NCBI RefSeq assembly: GCF_024205705.1
Contig: NZ_CP073115.1
Location: 2,046,001 to 2,110,000, forward strand
From: Neisseria subflava
GTDB lineage: Bacteria > Pseudomonadota > Gammaproteobacteria > Burkholderiales > Neisseriaceae
DNA: 64,000 nucleotides
Direction of reading: 5' to 3'
The notes beneath the pieces were generated by a model. It searched no databases. It was not told the origin of the DNA and saw nothing but the letters and a program-made list of their open reading frames with translations. Each line of letters starts with the position of its first letter. Positions within the stretch are counted from its first letter, which is position 1. The position numbers and the translations under genes were made by a program. Shown one piece after another: positions 9,354 through 18,981 of the stretch.

Positions 9354-9362
9354 GGAGGCATT

Positions 9363-9428
9363 ATGTGGATAGAAATTGAAGAAATCTTGTCTCAAGCTGT
9401 CCGATACAGCCGTTCGGGCAAAAAGTAA
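9363..9428 (+). CDS. Micro-ORF directly after katA (21 residues)
   Basis: A very strong Shine-Dalgarno AAGGAGG (9353-9359) overlaps the katA stop and precedes ATG 9363. The peptide reads MWIEIEEILSQAVRYSRSGK and ends with a second K before TAA 9426-9428. The strong ribosome-binding site and its position make translation likely as the last cistron of the katA message. No family is recognised. Confidence 0.5.
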   Translation: MWIEIEEILSQAVRYSRSGKK

Positions 9429-9446
9429 CGGTTTAGATCATTAAGC

Positions 9447-9488
9447 AGGCCGTCTGAAATACAAAATAAAGTTTCAGACGGCCTTTTT
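9447..9488 (+). terminator. DUS terminator after katA
   Basis: AGGCCGTCTGAAAT and TTTCAGACGGCCTTTTT form a hairpin with a T run. It is the host AG-DUS form. Confidence 0.85.
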
Positions 9489-9597
9489 CGATGATGAAGT
9501 TTATTTAACTGCTTCAGATTCAATGGAACTGGCTGCCCTTATTTCTCCGTAAATCATGGCATACCCCTCACCATCTCACGCTTCTTTCTGGCAAATA

Positions 9598-9630
9598 AAA
9601 AACCGCACGGCTGCTTGCCGTGCGGTTTTG
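9598..9630 (-). terminator. Terminator of groEL
   Basis: AACCGCACGG and CCGTGCGGTT form a GC-rich stem with a 7-nt loop. On the minus strand it is followed by TTTTTTATT, so it ends groEL transcription. It contains no DUS. Confidence 0.85.
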
Positions 9631-9657
9631 CTTTTTGTCTGAAGGTTTCAGACGGCC

Positions 9658-11292
<1,635 letters not shown>

Positions 11293-11327
11293 TTAAATTC
11301 TCCAAATCAATATTAAAAATCTGTTTG

Positions 11328-11367
11328 AGGCCGTCTGAAAACTTCATGTTTGATTCAGACGGCCTTT
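11328..11367 (-). terminator. DUS hairpin between groES and groEL
   Basis: AGGCCGTCTGAA and TTCAGACGGCCT are separated by about 14 nt and sit in the groES-groEL gap. It could act as a partial terminator or RNA-processing site in the operon, giving unequal groES and groEL output. No other gene occupies the gap. Confidence 0.6.
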
Positions 11368-11390
11368 GGTTCTGAAACTTAATCCAACAA

Positions 11391-11678
11391 TTATTCAACG
11401 ATACCGAAGATGTCTTCTTCGCGCATTACCAACAGCTCTTCGCCGTCGGCTTTTACAGTTTGGCCGCTGTATTTGCCGAAGATCACTTTGTCGCCGACTT
11501 TGACATCCAGCGGACGGCGTGCGCCGTCTTTACCGATTTTGCCCGCACCCACGGCGATCACTTCGCCCATATCGGGTTTTTCAGCGGCCGCACCCGGCAA
11601 AACGATGCCAGAGGCGGTTTTTTCTTCAGCTTCCAAGCGTTTGACGACGACGCGGTCGTGTAAAGGACGGATAGTCAT
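11391..11678 (-). CDS. groES: Co-chaperonin GroES (Hsp10)
   Basis: This 95-residue lid of the GroEL chamber begins MTIRPLHDRVVVKRLEAEEK. The mobile loop is around KTASGIVLPGAAAEKP, and the protein ends LLVMREEDIFGIVE. GGAGCATAAAACATG supplies the ribosome-binding site. It is intact. Confidence 0.98.
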   Translation of the reverse strand: MTIRPLHDRVVVKRLEAEEKTASGIVLPGAAAEKPDMGEVIAVGAGKIGKDGARRPLDVKVGDKVIFGKYSGQTVKADGEELLVMREEDIFGIVE

Positions 11679-11789
11679 GTTTTATGCTCCGATAAATAGT
11701 TTGAAAACAATCATCTGCCTTCATCCGGCAGATACGGTTTGAAAAAGTAGGCGGCAAGTTTGTCGACAAACTTACCTGAACACAGCGAC

Positions 11790-11818
11790 AAATTAGGGTT
11801 CGACCCGATAAATTCAAG
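11790..11818 (-). promoter_or_regulatory. Candidate RpoH (heat-shock) promoter of groESL
   Basis: On the minus strand CTTGAA is followed after 14 nt by CCCTAATTT, close to the CTTGAAA/CCCAT pattern described for neisserial RpoH promoters. Downstream toward groES are two inverted repeats in the leader: AAGTTTGTCGACAAACTT at 11755-11772 and TCTGCC/GGCAGA at 11713-11731. No CIRCE operator is visible. The assignment rests on motif match alone. Confidence 0.5.
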
Positions 11819-11824
11819 AGAATA

Positions 11825-12101
11825 ATGTAAAAATTTTCTATTTAAGGCCGTCTGAAAACAGACACGATAATTTCGCACCCTCTTTCCCTATTTTCCACGC
11901 CGGCCAAACTGGCAAATATTTTCAGACGGCCTTTTACCAAAAGCAAACGCCAAACGTCCCAATCAGAAAAAGACGCTGTTAAGTACAAACCTATGCACAC
12001 CTTTACAAAATAATATCCTAACTTTAAAATAATAAATAGAAATTATTATTAATAAATATTTTTCACTGAAGAATTAAACTTATCCCGAAAAGGAAATTTC
12101 T
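11825..12101 (+). promoter_or_regulatory. Promoter region of the fetA-like operon
   Basis: There is no gene here. A DUS at about 11843 and its complement ending at 11938 are 70 nt apart. From 12000 to 12070 the sequence is extremely AT-rich (AATAATAAATAGAAATTATT and similar), which could include a Fur site, though I cannot place a confident box. The poly-C tract that phase-varies meningococcal fetA is absent. Confidence 0.5.
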
Positions 12102-14117
12102 ATGACTTCACCCCTGTTCCGATTCAGCCTGCTTTCACTGGCACTCGCCGCCGGCTTTGCCCACGCGGAAGACGAAGCGAAAGAAAGCGTTACCCTTGAT
12201 ACCGTTACCGTAAAAGGTCAGGCTACAAGCGCCACACACCGTGTAACGACAAAACGTATGGAAGAAACGACTTCCACTGATTTAAAAGACGTATTGTTCA
12301 ACGAGCCTTCTATCAGTTTCGGCGGTGGCAACGGTCAGTCGCAGTGGGTAACCATCCGCGGCATGGGACAAGATCAAATAGACTATAAAGTTGACGATAC
12401 TTACACCGACAGCCAGATTTTCCACCACAACGGCCGCTTTATGCTTGACCCTGCATTGGTAAAAGTCGTTGCCGTGCAAAAAGGTACAGGTTCGGCCTCC
12501 GCAGGTATCGGTGCAACCAGCGGCGCGATTGTTGCCGAAACGGTTGAAGCCAAAGATTTGCTGAGAGAAGGTCAAAATGTCGGTTTCAAAGTCAATGCCG
12601 GCATCAGCAGCAATAAAGGCTATTCTCGCGGCGTAAGCGTTTATGGTCAGGCAGGCGGTTTTGACGCTTTGGTTTCAGGCAATTTCGTACGCGACAAAGA
12701 ATACACGGCAGGCAAAGGCTACCGTAATCTGCTCGGAAGCGATAAGGTTTTAAACAGTGGACTGGGTTCGCGCGGTTTGCTGGGCAAAATCGGCTATCGT
12801 TTCAACGAGGACAACCGCATTGAATTAAGCCACCGCCAAGAGAAACAATATGGGGAACGCGCCCTGCGCGAAGAGTTCGATTTCTCGCAAGTCTTCCAAA
12901 CCGACCGCCGCACGGGTCAATACGTTTTGGATGCCAACGGCAACCGTATTCCGAATACCGCCAACAACGCGCCGCGTTACCGCACGCTGACCCAAGACAC
13001 CACCAACTTGGAATTCAAAGGCGGAAACTGGGGCTTTATCGACAAAATCAAAGCCAATGTTTACCGTTTAAATACCAAACGTGACGAAGTCCCCAATCCA
13101 AATTATGAATTGGACGGCGAAGTACGGACATACGGAGCCAACCTCAATCTCGACAGTCGTCTATTTGACCGCCATACCCTGAAATACGGAGTAAACTGGC
13201 GCACTCAAAAAAGCAGCTCAAACGGAGAAAACAACGAGAAGAAAAGCGATGCCGGCGTATATGTAGAAGGCATTTGGGATTTCTCTCCAGTTACACTGAC
13301 CACAGGTTTGCGCTATGACCGTTGGAAAATGAAAACCAGCAGCAAAACAGAAAATTCAGACGGCAACCTCAATCCAAGCATTGGCTTAGTTTATGACATT
13401 ACCCCTGATTTTTCCATTAACACCAGCCTGAACTATGCAACCCGCAGCCCCCGCCTGTACGAAGCAGCTTTAGCAAACAACAGGCCGATTGTTTCATCGC
13501 CTGATTTGAAAGCAGAACGCTCGCGAAATGCAGAAATCGGCTTTAACTACCACTGGAATTCTGCCCTGACGCTCTCCGGCAGCTATTTCCATCAGCAAAT
13601 CAAAGATGTACAGGCCATCCGTCAAGAAGGGCGAAACAACGTCTGGTATAACGGCGGCAAGCTGAAAAACACAGGTTACGAACTGAACGCAGCCTACCGC
13701 TGGAAAGGTCTGACCGCACGTGCAGGCGTAGCCTACAGCAAACCGAAGCTGAACGGCGATACCGCCGACAAAGTAACGACCGCCATCCCGATGGGACGCA
13801 CATGGACAACAGGTCTGTCTTACCAATTCGACAATCCGAATCTGGAAATCGGCTGGCGCGGACGTTATGTCCAAAATGCAGGCTACGCCCCAACCTCGCG
13901 CGGCTCTGATGTGGCTCTGAATGTCGTCCGTGCAGGCTACGGCGTCAACGATATCTTCGCCAACTGGAAACCGACAGGCAAAGACGACTTGAACGTCAAC
14001 TTCTCCGTCAACAATGTCTTCGATAAAAACTACAAGCCGCACAGCCAGCGCGCAGGTGCCAATTCTCTGCCTGAACCAGGCCGCGATGTCCGCTTGGGTG
14101 TGAACTACCGCTTCTAA
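12102..14117 (+). CDS. fetA: FetA/FrpB-family TonB-dependent ferric siderophore receptor
   Basis: This 671-residue outer-membrane receptor has a signal peptide (about 1-22, AGFAHA) and a TonB box region LDTVTVKG. Its plug carries LFNEPSISFGGGNGQSQWVTIRG and VVAVQKGTGSASAGIGATSGAI, matching the FetA family closely. The barrel ends VRLGVNYRF. In meningococci FetA takes up ferric enterobactin-like siderophores and is followed by fetB, as here. It could be a paralogue with a different ligand. AAAGGAAATTTCT precedes ATG 12102. A DUS hairpin separates it from fetB. Confidence 0.85.
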   Translation: MTSPLFRFSLLSLALAAGFAHAEDEAKESVTLDTVTVKGQATSATHRVTTKRMEETTSTDLKDVLFNEPSISFGGGNGQSQWVTIRGMGQDQIDYKVDDTYTDSQIFHHNGRFMLDPALVKVVAVQKGTGSASAGIGATSGAIVAETVEAKDLLREGQNVGFKVNAGISSNKGYSRGVSVYGQAGGFDALVSGNFVRDKEYTAGKGYRNLLGSDKVLNSGLGSRGLLGKIGYRFNEDNRIELSHRQEKQYGERALREEFDFSQVFQTDRRTGQYVLDANGNRIPNTANNAPRYRTLTQDTTNLEFKGGNWGFIDKIKANVYRLNTKRDEVPNPNYELDGEVRTYGANLNLDSRLFDRHTLKYGVNWRTQKSSSNGENNEKKSDAGVYVEGIWDFSPVTLTTGLRYDRWKMKTSSKTENSDGNLNPSIGLVYDITPDFSINTSLNYATRSPRLYEAALANNRPIVSSPDLKAERSRNAEIGFNYHWNSALTLSGSYFHQQIKDVQAIRQEGRNNVWYNGGKLKNTGYELNAAYRWKGLTARAGVAYSKPKLNGDTADKVTTAIPMGRTWTTGLSYQFDNPNLEIGWRGRYVQNAGYAPTSRGSDVALNVVRAGYGVNDIFANWKPTGKDDLNVNFSVNNVFDKNYKPHSQRAGANSLPEPGRDVRLGVNYRF

Positions 14118-14133
14118 GCAATCAGCTTGAAAA

Positions 14134-14165
14134 AGCCGTCTGAAAACAAAAGTTTTCAGACGGCA
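14134..14165 (+). terminator. DUS hairpin between fetA and fetB
   Basis: GCCGTCTGAAAAC and GTTTTCAGACGGC are separated by only 4 nt, giving a long perfect stem. There is no T run, so partial read-through into fetB is likely. Confidence 0.7.
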
Positions 14166-14232
14166 TCTAGCTTTATAATCCGATACAAGTTATCATTTCG
14201 ATTTACTTTATTTCCGACTACGGAGAAACTCT

Positions 14233-15195
14233 ATGTTACGTTTGACCGCTTTAGCCGTATGCTGCACCCTCGCTTTGGGTGCGTGTTCACCGAAAGATTC
14301 TGCTTCCAATCAGGCACAAACTGCTTCCGCTTCTGCCGCACAAACCGAAGGCGCAAGCCTGACGGTGAAAACCACGCGCGGTGATGCGAAAGTGCCGCAA
14401 AATCCGGAGCGTATCGCCGTTTACGATTTGGGCATGCTCGACACTTTAAACAAACTGGGCGTGAAAACCGGTTTGTCCGTCGATAAAAACCAGCTGCCTT
14501 ATTTAGACGAATATTTCAAATCCACGAAACCTGCCGGCACGCTGTTTGAGCCTGACTACGAAGCCTTAAACGCTTACAAACCGCAGCTCATCATCATCGG
14601 CAGCCGTGCGGCCAAAGCGTTTGACAAGTTGAACGAGATCGCACCGACCATCGAGATGACCGCCGAAACCGCCAATCTGAAAGAAAGTTCTAAAGAGCGC
14701 ATCGATGCACTGGGGCAAATCTTCGGCAAACAGGCCGAAGCGGACAAGCTGAAAGCGGAAATCGATGCTTCGTTTGAAGCGGCAAAAACCGCTGCTCAAG
14801 GTAAAGGCAAGGGTTTGGTGGTATTGGTCAACGGCGGTAAGATGTCGGCTTTCGGCCCTTCCTCACGTTTGGGCGGTTGGTTGCATAAAGATATCGGCGT
14901 TCCCGCTGTTGATGAATCGATTAAAGAAGGCAGCCACGGCCAGCCTATCAGCTTTGAATACCTGAAAGAGAAAAACCCTGATTGGCTGTTCGTTTTAGAC
15001 CGCGGCGCAGCCATCGGTGAAGAAGGTCAGGCTGCGAAAGATGTTTTGGACAATCCTTTGGTTGCCGAAACAACTGCATGGAAAAAAGGCCATGTCGTGT
15101 ACCTCGTGCCGGAAACCTATCTGGCGGCCGGCGGCGCACAAGAATTGCTGAATGCTTCCAAACAGGTAAGCGATGCGTTTAATGCAGCCAAGTAA
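14233..15195 (+). CDS. fetB: Siderophore-binding lipoprotein of the Fet transporter
   Basis: This 320-residue class III binding protein starts MLRLTALAVCCTLALGACS. The lipobox LGAC makes it a lipoprotein anchored at Cys18. The domain opens TLGDAKVPQNPERIAVYDLGMLDTL in general form and carries KPQLIIIGSRAAKAFDKL, typical of FetB/FepB/CeuE proteins. GGAGAAACTCT precedes the ATG. It should pass ferric siderophore from FetA to the FetC-FetD permease. Confidence 0.88.
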   Translation: MLRLTALAVCCTLALGACSPKDSASNQAQTASASAAQTEGASLTVKTTRGDAKVPQNPERIAVYDLGMLDTLNKLGVKTGLSVDKNQLPYLDEYFKSTKPAGTLFEPDYEALNAYKPQLIIIGSRAAKAFDKLNEIAPTIEMTAETANLKESSKERIDALGQIFGKQAEADKLKAEIDASFEAAKTAAQGKGKGLVVLVNGGKMSAFGPSSRLGGWLHKDIGVPAVDESIKEGSHGQPISFEYLKEKNPDWLFVLDRGAAIGEEGQAAKDVLDNPLVAETTAWKKGHVVYLVPETYLAAGGAQELLNASKQVSDAFNAAK

Positions 15196-15426
15196 TTCGG
15201 CGCTGGCATAACAGCCCGCTTCTTTCAGACGGCCTGAACGGTTTGATGATCCACAGGGTCAAGCTGCTTGACCTGAATTCATTGGATTTAGGCCGTCTGA
15301 AAATACATGGTGCAAATGGACAATTTTTGCCTGTTTGCATCTGTTTTTTATGATGGGCGAACCTGCTTTTTTTCTCAAAACACCTTAACCCTTCTTTCAG
15401 ACGGCCTTATTTTTCCGAACCATTTT

Positions 15427-16395
15427 ATGTTTCACAAACCTTCATTTTTAAATGCGGTCAACGGTGTGGCGCTGCTGATATTGTTTGTCGTCAGCCTGTC
15501 GGTCGGCGTGGCCGAATTCAAATGGTCCGCCCTGTTTTCGCTATCCGACAGCCAGCAAGTCATGTTCATCAGCCGCCTGCCGCGCACGTTTGCGATTGTG
15601 CTGACGGGTGCGTCGATGGCGGTAGCCGGCATGATTATGCAGATTTTGATGCGCAACCGTTTTGTCGAACCGTCGATGGTGGGCGCAAGTCAAAGCGCGG
15701 CTTTGGGTTTGCTGTTGATGACCCTGCTGCTTCCGGCCGCGCCGCTGCTGGCAAAAATGTCGGTTGCCGCCGTTGCCGCGCTGATTGGGATGTTGGTCTT
15801 TATGCTGCTGATCCGCCGCCTGCCGCCGACCGCGCAACTGATGGTACCTCTGGTCGGGATTATTTTCGGCGGTGTGATTGAGGCGGTGGCCACCTTTATC
15901 GCGTATGAAAACGAAATGCTGCAAATGCTGGGCGTGTGGCAACAGGGCGATTTTTCCGGCGTGTTGCTCGGGCGGTATGAATTGTTGTGGGCAACGGGGA
16001 TTTTGGCTTTGTTTGCCTATTTAATTGCCGACCAGCTGACGATTTTGGGTTTGGGCGAAACAGTAAGCGTGAATTTGGGGCTGAACCGGACGGCGATTCT
16101 GTGGTCGGGGCTGATTATTGTGGCGCTGATTACGTCTTTGGTGGTCGTAACGGTCGGCAATATTCCGTTTATCGGCCTAGTCGTGCCGAACATCATCAGC
16201 CGCCTGATGGGCGACAAGCTGCGCCAGAGCCTGCCGGCGGTGGCCTTGCTGGGCGCGTCTTTGGTGTTGCTGTGCGATATTGTCGGACGCGTGATTGTGT
16301 TTCCGTTTGAAATTCCGGTCTCTACGGTTTTTGGTGTAATGGGGACGGCTTTGTTTTTATGGCTTTTATTAAGGAAACCTGCTCATGCCGTCTGA
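15427..16395 (+). CDS. fetC: Iron-siderophore ABC permease (FetC)
   Basis: This FecCD-family membrane protein of 322 residues has about nine helices, with SRLPRTFAIVLTGASMAVAG near the N-terminus and GNIPFIGLVVPNIISRLMG as the ATPase-docking loop. ATG 15427 is chosen because residues before it (from 15307) are not permease-like and span DUS sequence. It overlaps fetD by 11 bp, so the two halves of the permease are translationally coupled. The 15196-15426 gap holds two convergent DUS and no gene. Confidence 0.88.
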   Translation: MFHKPSFLNAVNGVALLILFVVSLSVGVAEFKWSALFSLSDSQQVMFISRLPRTFAIVLTGASMAVAGMIMQILMRNRFVEPSMVGASQSAALGLLLMTLLLPAAPLLAKMSVAAVAALIGMLVFMLLIRRLPPTAQLMVPLVGIIFGGVIEAVATFIAYENEMLQMLGVWQQGDFSGVLLGRYELLWATGILALFAYLIADQLTILGLGETVSVNLGLNRTAILWSGLIIVALITSLVVVTVGNIPFIGLVVPNIISRLMGDKLRQSLPAVALLGASLVLLCDIVGRVIVFPFEIPVSTVFGVMGTALFLWLLLRKPAHAV

Positions 16396-17356
16396 AAAAA
16401 ATATCGGTTTTATGGCAGGAAGCAGCCGTCCGTTGTGGGTCGCCTTTGCGCTGTTGCTGGTTTCCTGCGTCCTGTTTATGACGCTCAACGTCAAAGGCGA
16501 TTGGGACTTTGTCTTGCACCTGCGCCTGACCAAGCTTGCCGCGTTGCTGATGGTCGCCTATGCAGTCGGCGTGTCCACTCAACTCTTCCAAACGCTGACC
16601 AACAATCCGATTCTGACCCCTTCGATTTTGGGTTTCGATTCGCTGTATGTGTTTTTACAGACCTTGCTGGTGTTTACGCTCGGCGGCGTGGGCTATGCTT
16701 CCCTGCCGTTGACGGGCAAATTCGGCTTTGAACTGGTCGTCATGATGGGCGGCTCGCTGCTGCTGTTTTACACGCTCATCAAACAGGGCGGACGCGATTT
16801 GTCGCGCATGATTTTAATCGGCGTGATTTTCGGGATTTTGTTCCGCAGCCTGTCATCGCTGCTTTCGCGCATGATTGACCCCGAAGAATTTACCGCCGCG
16901 CAGGCGAATATGTTTGCCACCTTCAATACTGTCCACTCGGAATTGTTGGGTATCGGCGCAATCGTGTTGCTCATCAGCGCCGCCGTGATCTGGTGCGAAC
17001 GCCACCGCCTCGATGTTTACCTGCTCGGCCGCAATCAAGCCATCAATTTGGGCATCAACTACACGCGCAATACCTTATGGCTGCTGTTGTGGATCGCCGC
17101 ACTGGTTGCAACCGCCACCGCCGTTGTTGGCCCGGTAAGCTTTTTCGGCCTGCTGGTTGCCGCGTTGGCCAACCACTTTTCCCCGTCGGTCAAACATTCC
17201 GTCCGCCTGCCCATGACTTTTTGTGTCGGCGGCATCCTGTTGGTCGGCGGGCAAACCATCTTCGAACACTTCCTCGGCATGCAGGCCGTATTGAGCGTGG
17301 TCGTCGAATTTGCAGGTGGATTGGTATTTTTATATTTGGTGTTGAAAAAGAAATAA
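16385..17356 (+). CDS. fetD: Iron-siderophore ABC permease (FetD)
   Basis: This second FecCD-type permease, 323 residues, pairs with FetC. It shows LRLTKLAALLMVAYAVGVST near the start, NNPILTPSILGFDSLYVFLQ, and GPVSFFGLLVAALANH as the coupling loop. The start lies inside the end of fetC and within a DUS (ATGCCGTCTGAA), so the uptake sequence supplies the first codons MPSE. It is intact. Confidence 0.88.
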   Translation: MPSEKNIGFMAGSSRPLWVAFALLLVSCVLFMTLNVKGDWDFVLHLRLTKLAALLMVAYAVGVSTQLFQTLTNNPILTPSILGFDSLYVFLQTLLVFTLGGVGYASLPLTGKFGFELVVMMGGSLLLFYTLIKQGGRDLSRMILIGVIFGILFRSLSSLLSRMIDPEEFTAAQANMFATFNTVHSELLGIGAIVLLISAAVIWCERHRLDVYLLGRNQAINLGINYTRNTLWLLLWIAALVATATAVVGPVSFFGLLVAALANHFSPSVKHSVRLPMTFCVGGILLVGGQTIFEHFLGMQAVLSVVVEFAGGLVFLYLVLKKK

Positions 17357-17391
17357 ATTAAACGTGCCCAAACGTTCGCAAAAATAAACTC

Positions 17392-17419
17392 AGGCCGTCT
17401 GAAACCTTCAGACGGCCTA
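17392..17419 (+). terminator. Tight DUS hairpin inside the fet operon
   Basis: AGGCCGTCTGAAA and CTTCAGACGGCCT pair with almost no loop, between fetD and the FmdE-like gene. It may be an attenuation or processing point. Confidence 0.55.
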
Positions 17420-17444
17420 AGCAAACCCATAAAGGACAACCCTC

Positions 17445-18071
17445 ATGACACAAGAACGCCTCCCTTCATTCTTCGATAATGCCCCGACCATTACCGTCCA
17501 AGACGCATTGGCCGACTTCCTCGGCGCAGCCGAAAACGGCATCCTCACTTACCGCTACGCCGATGCCGTGCGCCTGTGCGGCCATTCCTGCCCGACCGTC
17601 GCCGGCGCCTACCTGATGGTGGTCAAAGGCCTGAAAGCCCTTTACGGCGAAGAGCTGCCGCAACGCGGCGACATCGAAGCCTTTATGCAGGGCGAGCGTG
17701 ACGAAGGTACAACCGGCGTTACCGCTTCCGTCGTCCAACTCCTTACCGGCGCGGCACCTGAAACCGGCTTTGGCGGCGTAGGCCCAGCCGGACGCTTTGC
17801 CCGCCGCCACCTCTTATCCTTTGGTGCAGGCGAAATCAACGGCACACTCGCGCTCCGCCGCCGCGATACCGGCAAAACCGTTGCCATCAGCCTCAACGCC
17901 GCGCTTCAACCCTTTGCGCCGCAAATGCGCGACATTATGCCCAAAGCCGTCAGCGGCAGCGCAAATGCCGACGAACTCAAACAATTCGGCGAGCTTTGGC
18001 AAGAACGCGTCCGCGCCTTCCTGATTGACCAAGCCGACAATCCCGAATTTGTCACCGTCAGCGAAATCTAA
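17445..18071 (+). CDS. FmdE-like putative metal-binding protein in the fet operon
   Basis: This 208-residue soluble protein has no signal peptide. Residues about 40-60 (RLCGHSCPTVAGAYLMVVKGL) resemble the GHxCP motif of the FmdE/molybdenum formylmethanofuran dehydrogenase subunit E family, in which Cys and His bind metal. AAAGGACAACCCTC precedes ATG 17445. It sits between the permease genes and the ATPase gene. A role in intracellular handling or release of the imported iron is an inference from context. The function is not known to me. Confidence 0.7.
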   Translation: MTQERLPSFFDNAPTITVQDALADFLGAAENGILTYRYADAVRLCGHSCPTVAGAYLMVVKGLKALYGEELPQRGDIEAFMQGERDEGTTGVTASVVQLLTGAAPETGFGGVGPAGRFARRHLLSFGAGEINGTLALRRRDTGKTVAISLNAALQPFAPQMRDIMPKAVSGSANADELKQFGELWQERVRAFLIDQADNPEFVTVSEI

Positions 18072-18093
18072 TCACACCATACAGGAATAAAAT

Positions 18094-18126
18094 TCAGACG
18101 GCCCCATGCTGAAAGGCCGTCTGAAA
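18094..18126 (+). repeat. Two outward-facing DUS before the Fet ATPase
   Basis: TTCAGACGGCC and GGCCGTCTGAAA lie 11 nt apart between the FmdE-like gene and the ATPase gene. They can pair into a hairpin, with no T run after it. Confidence 0.6.
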
Positions 18127-18154
18127 CCCCAACTTCCCATTTTCGGACCCGCCT

Positions 18155-18913
18155 ATGATTACCATCCGCAACGTCAGCCACACCATCGGCAGCAACCCCA
18201 TCCTCAACGACGTCAGCCTCGACATTCCCGAAGGCGGCATTACCGCGCTAATAGGTCCGAACGGCGCAGGCAAGTCCACCCTCCTCTCCTTTATGGCGCG
18301 CCTGCAGCCCTTGGTACACGGCGACATCAGCTACGCAGGCAAAGACATCAAAACCACCCCTACCGCCGAACTCGCCCGCACGCTTTCCATCCTCACCCAA
18401 GAAAACAGCATCATGAGCCGCATTACCGTGCGCGACCTGCTCATGTTCGGCCGCTATCCCTACCACCAAGGCAGGCCGTCTGAAACGGATAAAACCATCG
18501 TCGAAGAAGCGCTCACCGAGTTCCACCTGCAAGACTTCGCCGACCGCTACCTAACCGAACTTTCCGGCGGCCAACGCCAACGCGCCATGATTGCCATGGT
18601 GTTCTGCCAGCGCACCGACTACGTTTTGCTGGACGAACCGCTGAACAACCTCGACATGTATCATGCCCGCTCCCTCATGCAAATCCTGCGCCGGCTGACC
18701 GACGAACACAAGCGCACCACCGTCGTCGTACTGCACGACATCAACCAGGCCGCCGCCTATGCCGATTACGTCGTCGCCATGAAAAACGGCCAAGTCGCCA
18801 TGCAGGGCAAGCCCAACGATATTTTCACCGCCGAAAACATCAAAATCCTATTCGATATGGACGTCAACGTCCTCGATTACGAAGGCAAAAAACTGGTTAT
18901 CCACCATATCTAA
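18155..18913 (+). CDS. Iron-siderophore ABC transporter ATPase of the fet operon
   Basis: This 252-residue ATPase has Walker A GPNGAGKST near residue 37, signature LSGGQRQRA near 137, Walker B YVLLDEPLNNLD near 157 and the H-loop VVVLHDINQA. It is closest in form to the FecE/FepC/VctC group. It closes the fet operon and should energise FetC-FetD. An in-frame DUS is translated as GRPSE. The gene letter used in the meningococcal fet operon is not certain to me, so no symbol is given. Confidence 0.86.
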   Translation: MITIRNVSHTIGSNPILNDVSLDIPEGGITALIGPNGAGKSTLLSFMARLQPLVHGDISYAGKDIKTTPTAELARTLSILTQENSIMSRITVRDLLMFGRYPYHQGRPSETDKTIVEEALTEFHLQDFADRYLTELSGGQRQRAMIAMVFCQRTDYVLLDEPLNNLDMYHARSLMQILRRLTDEHKRTTVVVLHDINQAAAYADYVVAMKNGQVAMQGKPNDIFTAENIKILFDMDVNVLDYEGKKLVIHHI

Positions 18914-18923
18914 ATTCGACAAA

Positions 18924-18968
18924 AAGGTCGTCTGAAACCCGATTGCTCATGTTTCAGACGGCCTTTGT
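18924..18968 (+). terminator. Hybrid-DUS terminator between the Fet ATPase gene and avtA
   Basis: The left arm is AAGGTCGTCTGAAAC (variant DUS) and the right arm GTTTCAGACGGCCTTT (host DUS). The stem therefore carries one G-T mismatch-type difference. It serves both convergent genes. Confidence 0.75.
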
Positions 18969-18981
18969 CTATTCAAAGCGT

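Noticed and set aside
12000..12075. Phase-variable poly-C promoter as in meningococcal fetA
   Set aside because: No run of C or G longer than four is present in the promoter region; it is purely AT-rich.
15307..15426. N-terminal extension of fetC from ATG 15307
   Set aside because: The 40 extra residues are Cys/Phe-rich, encode a DUS and are unlike FecCD permeases. ATG 15427 fits the family.
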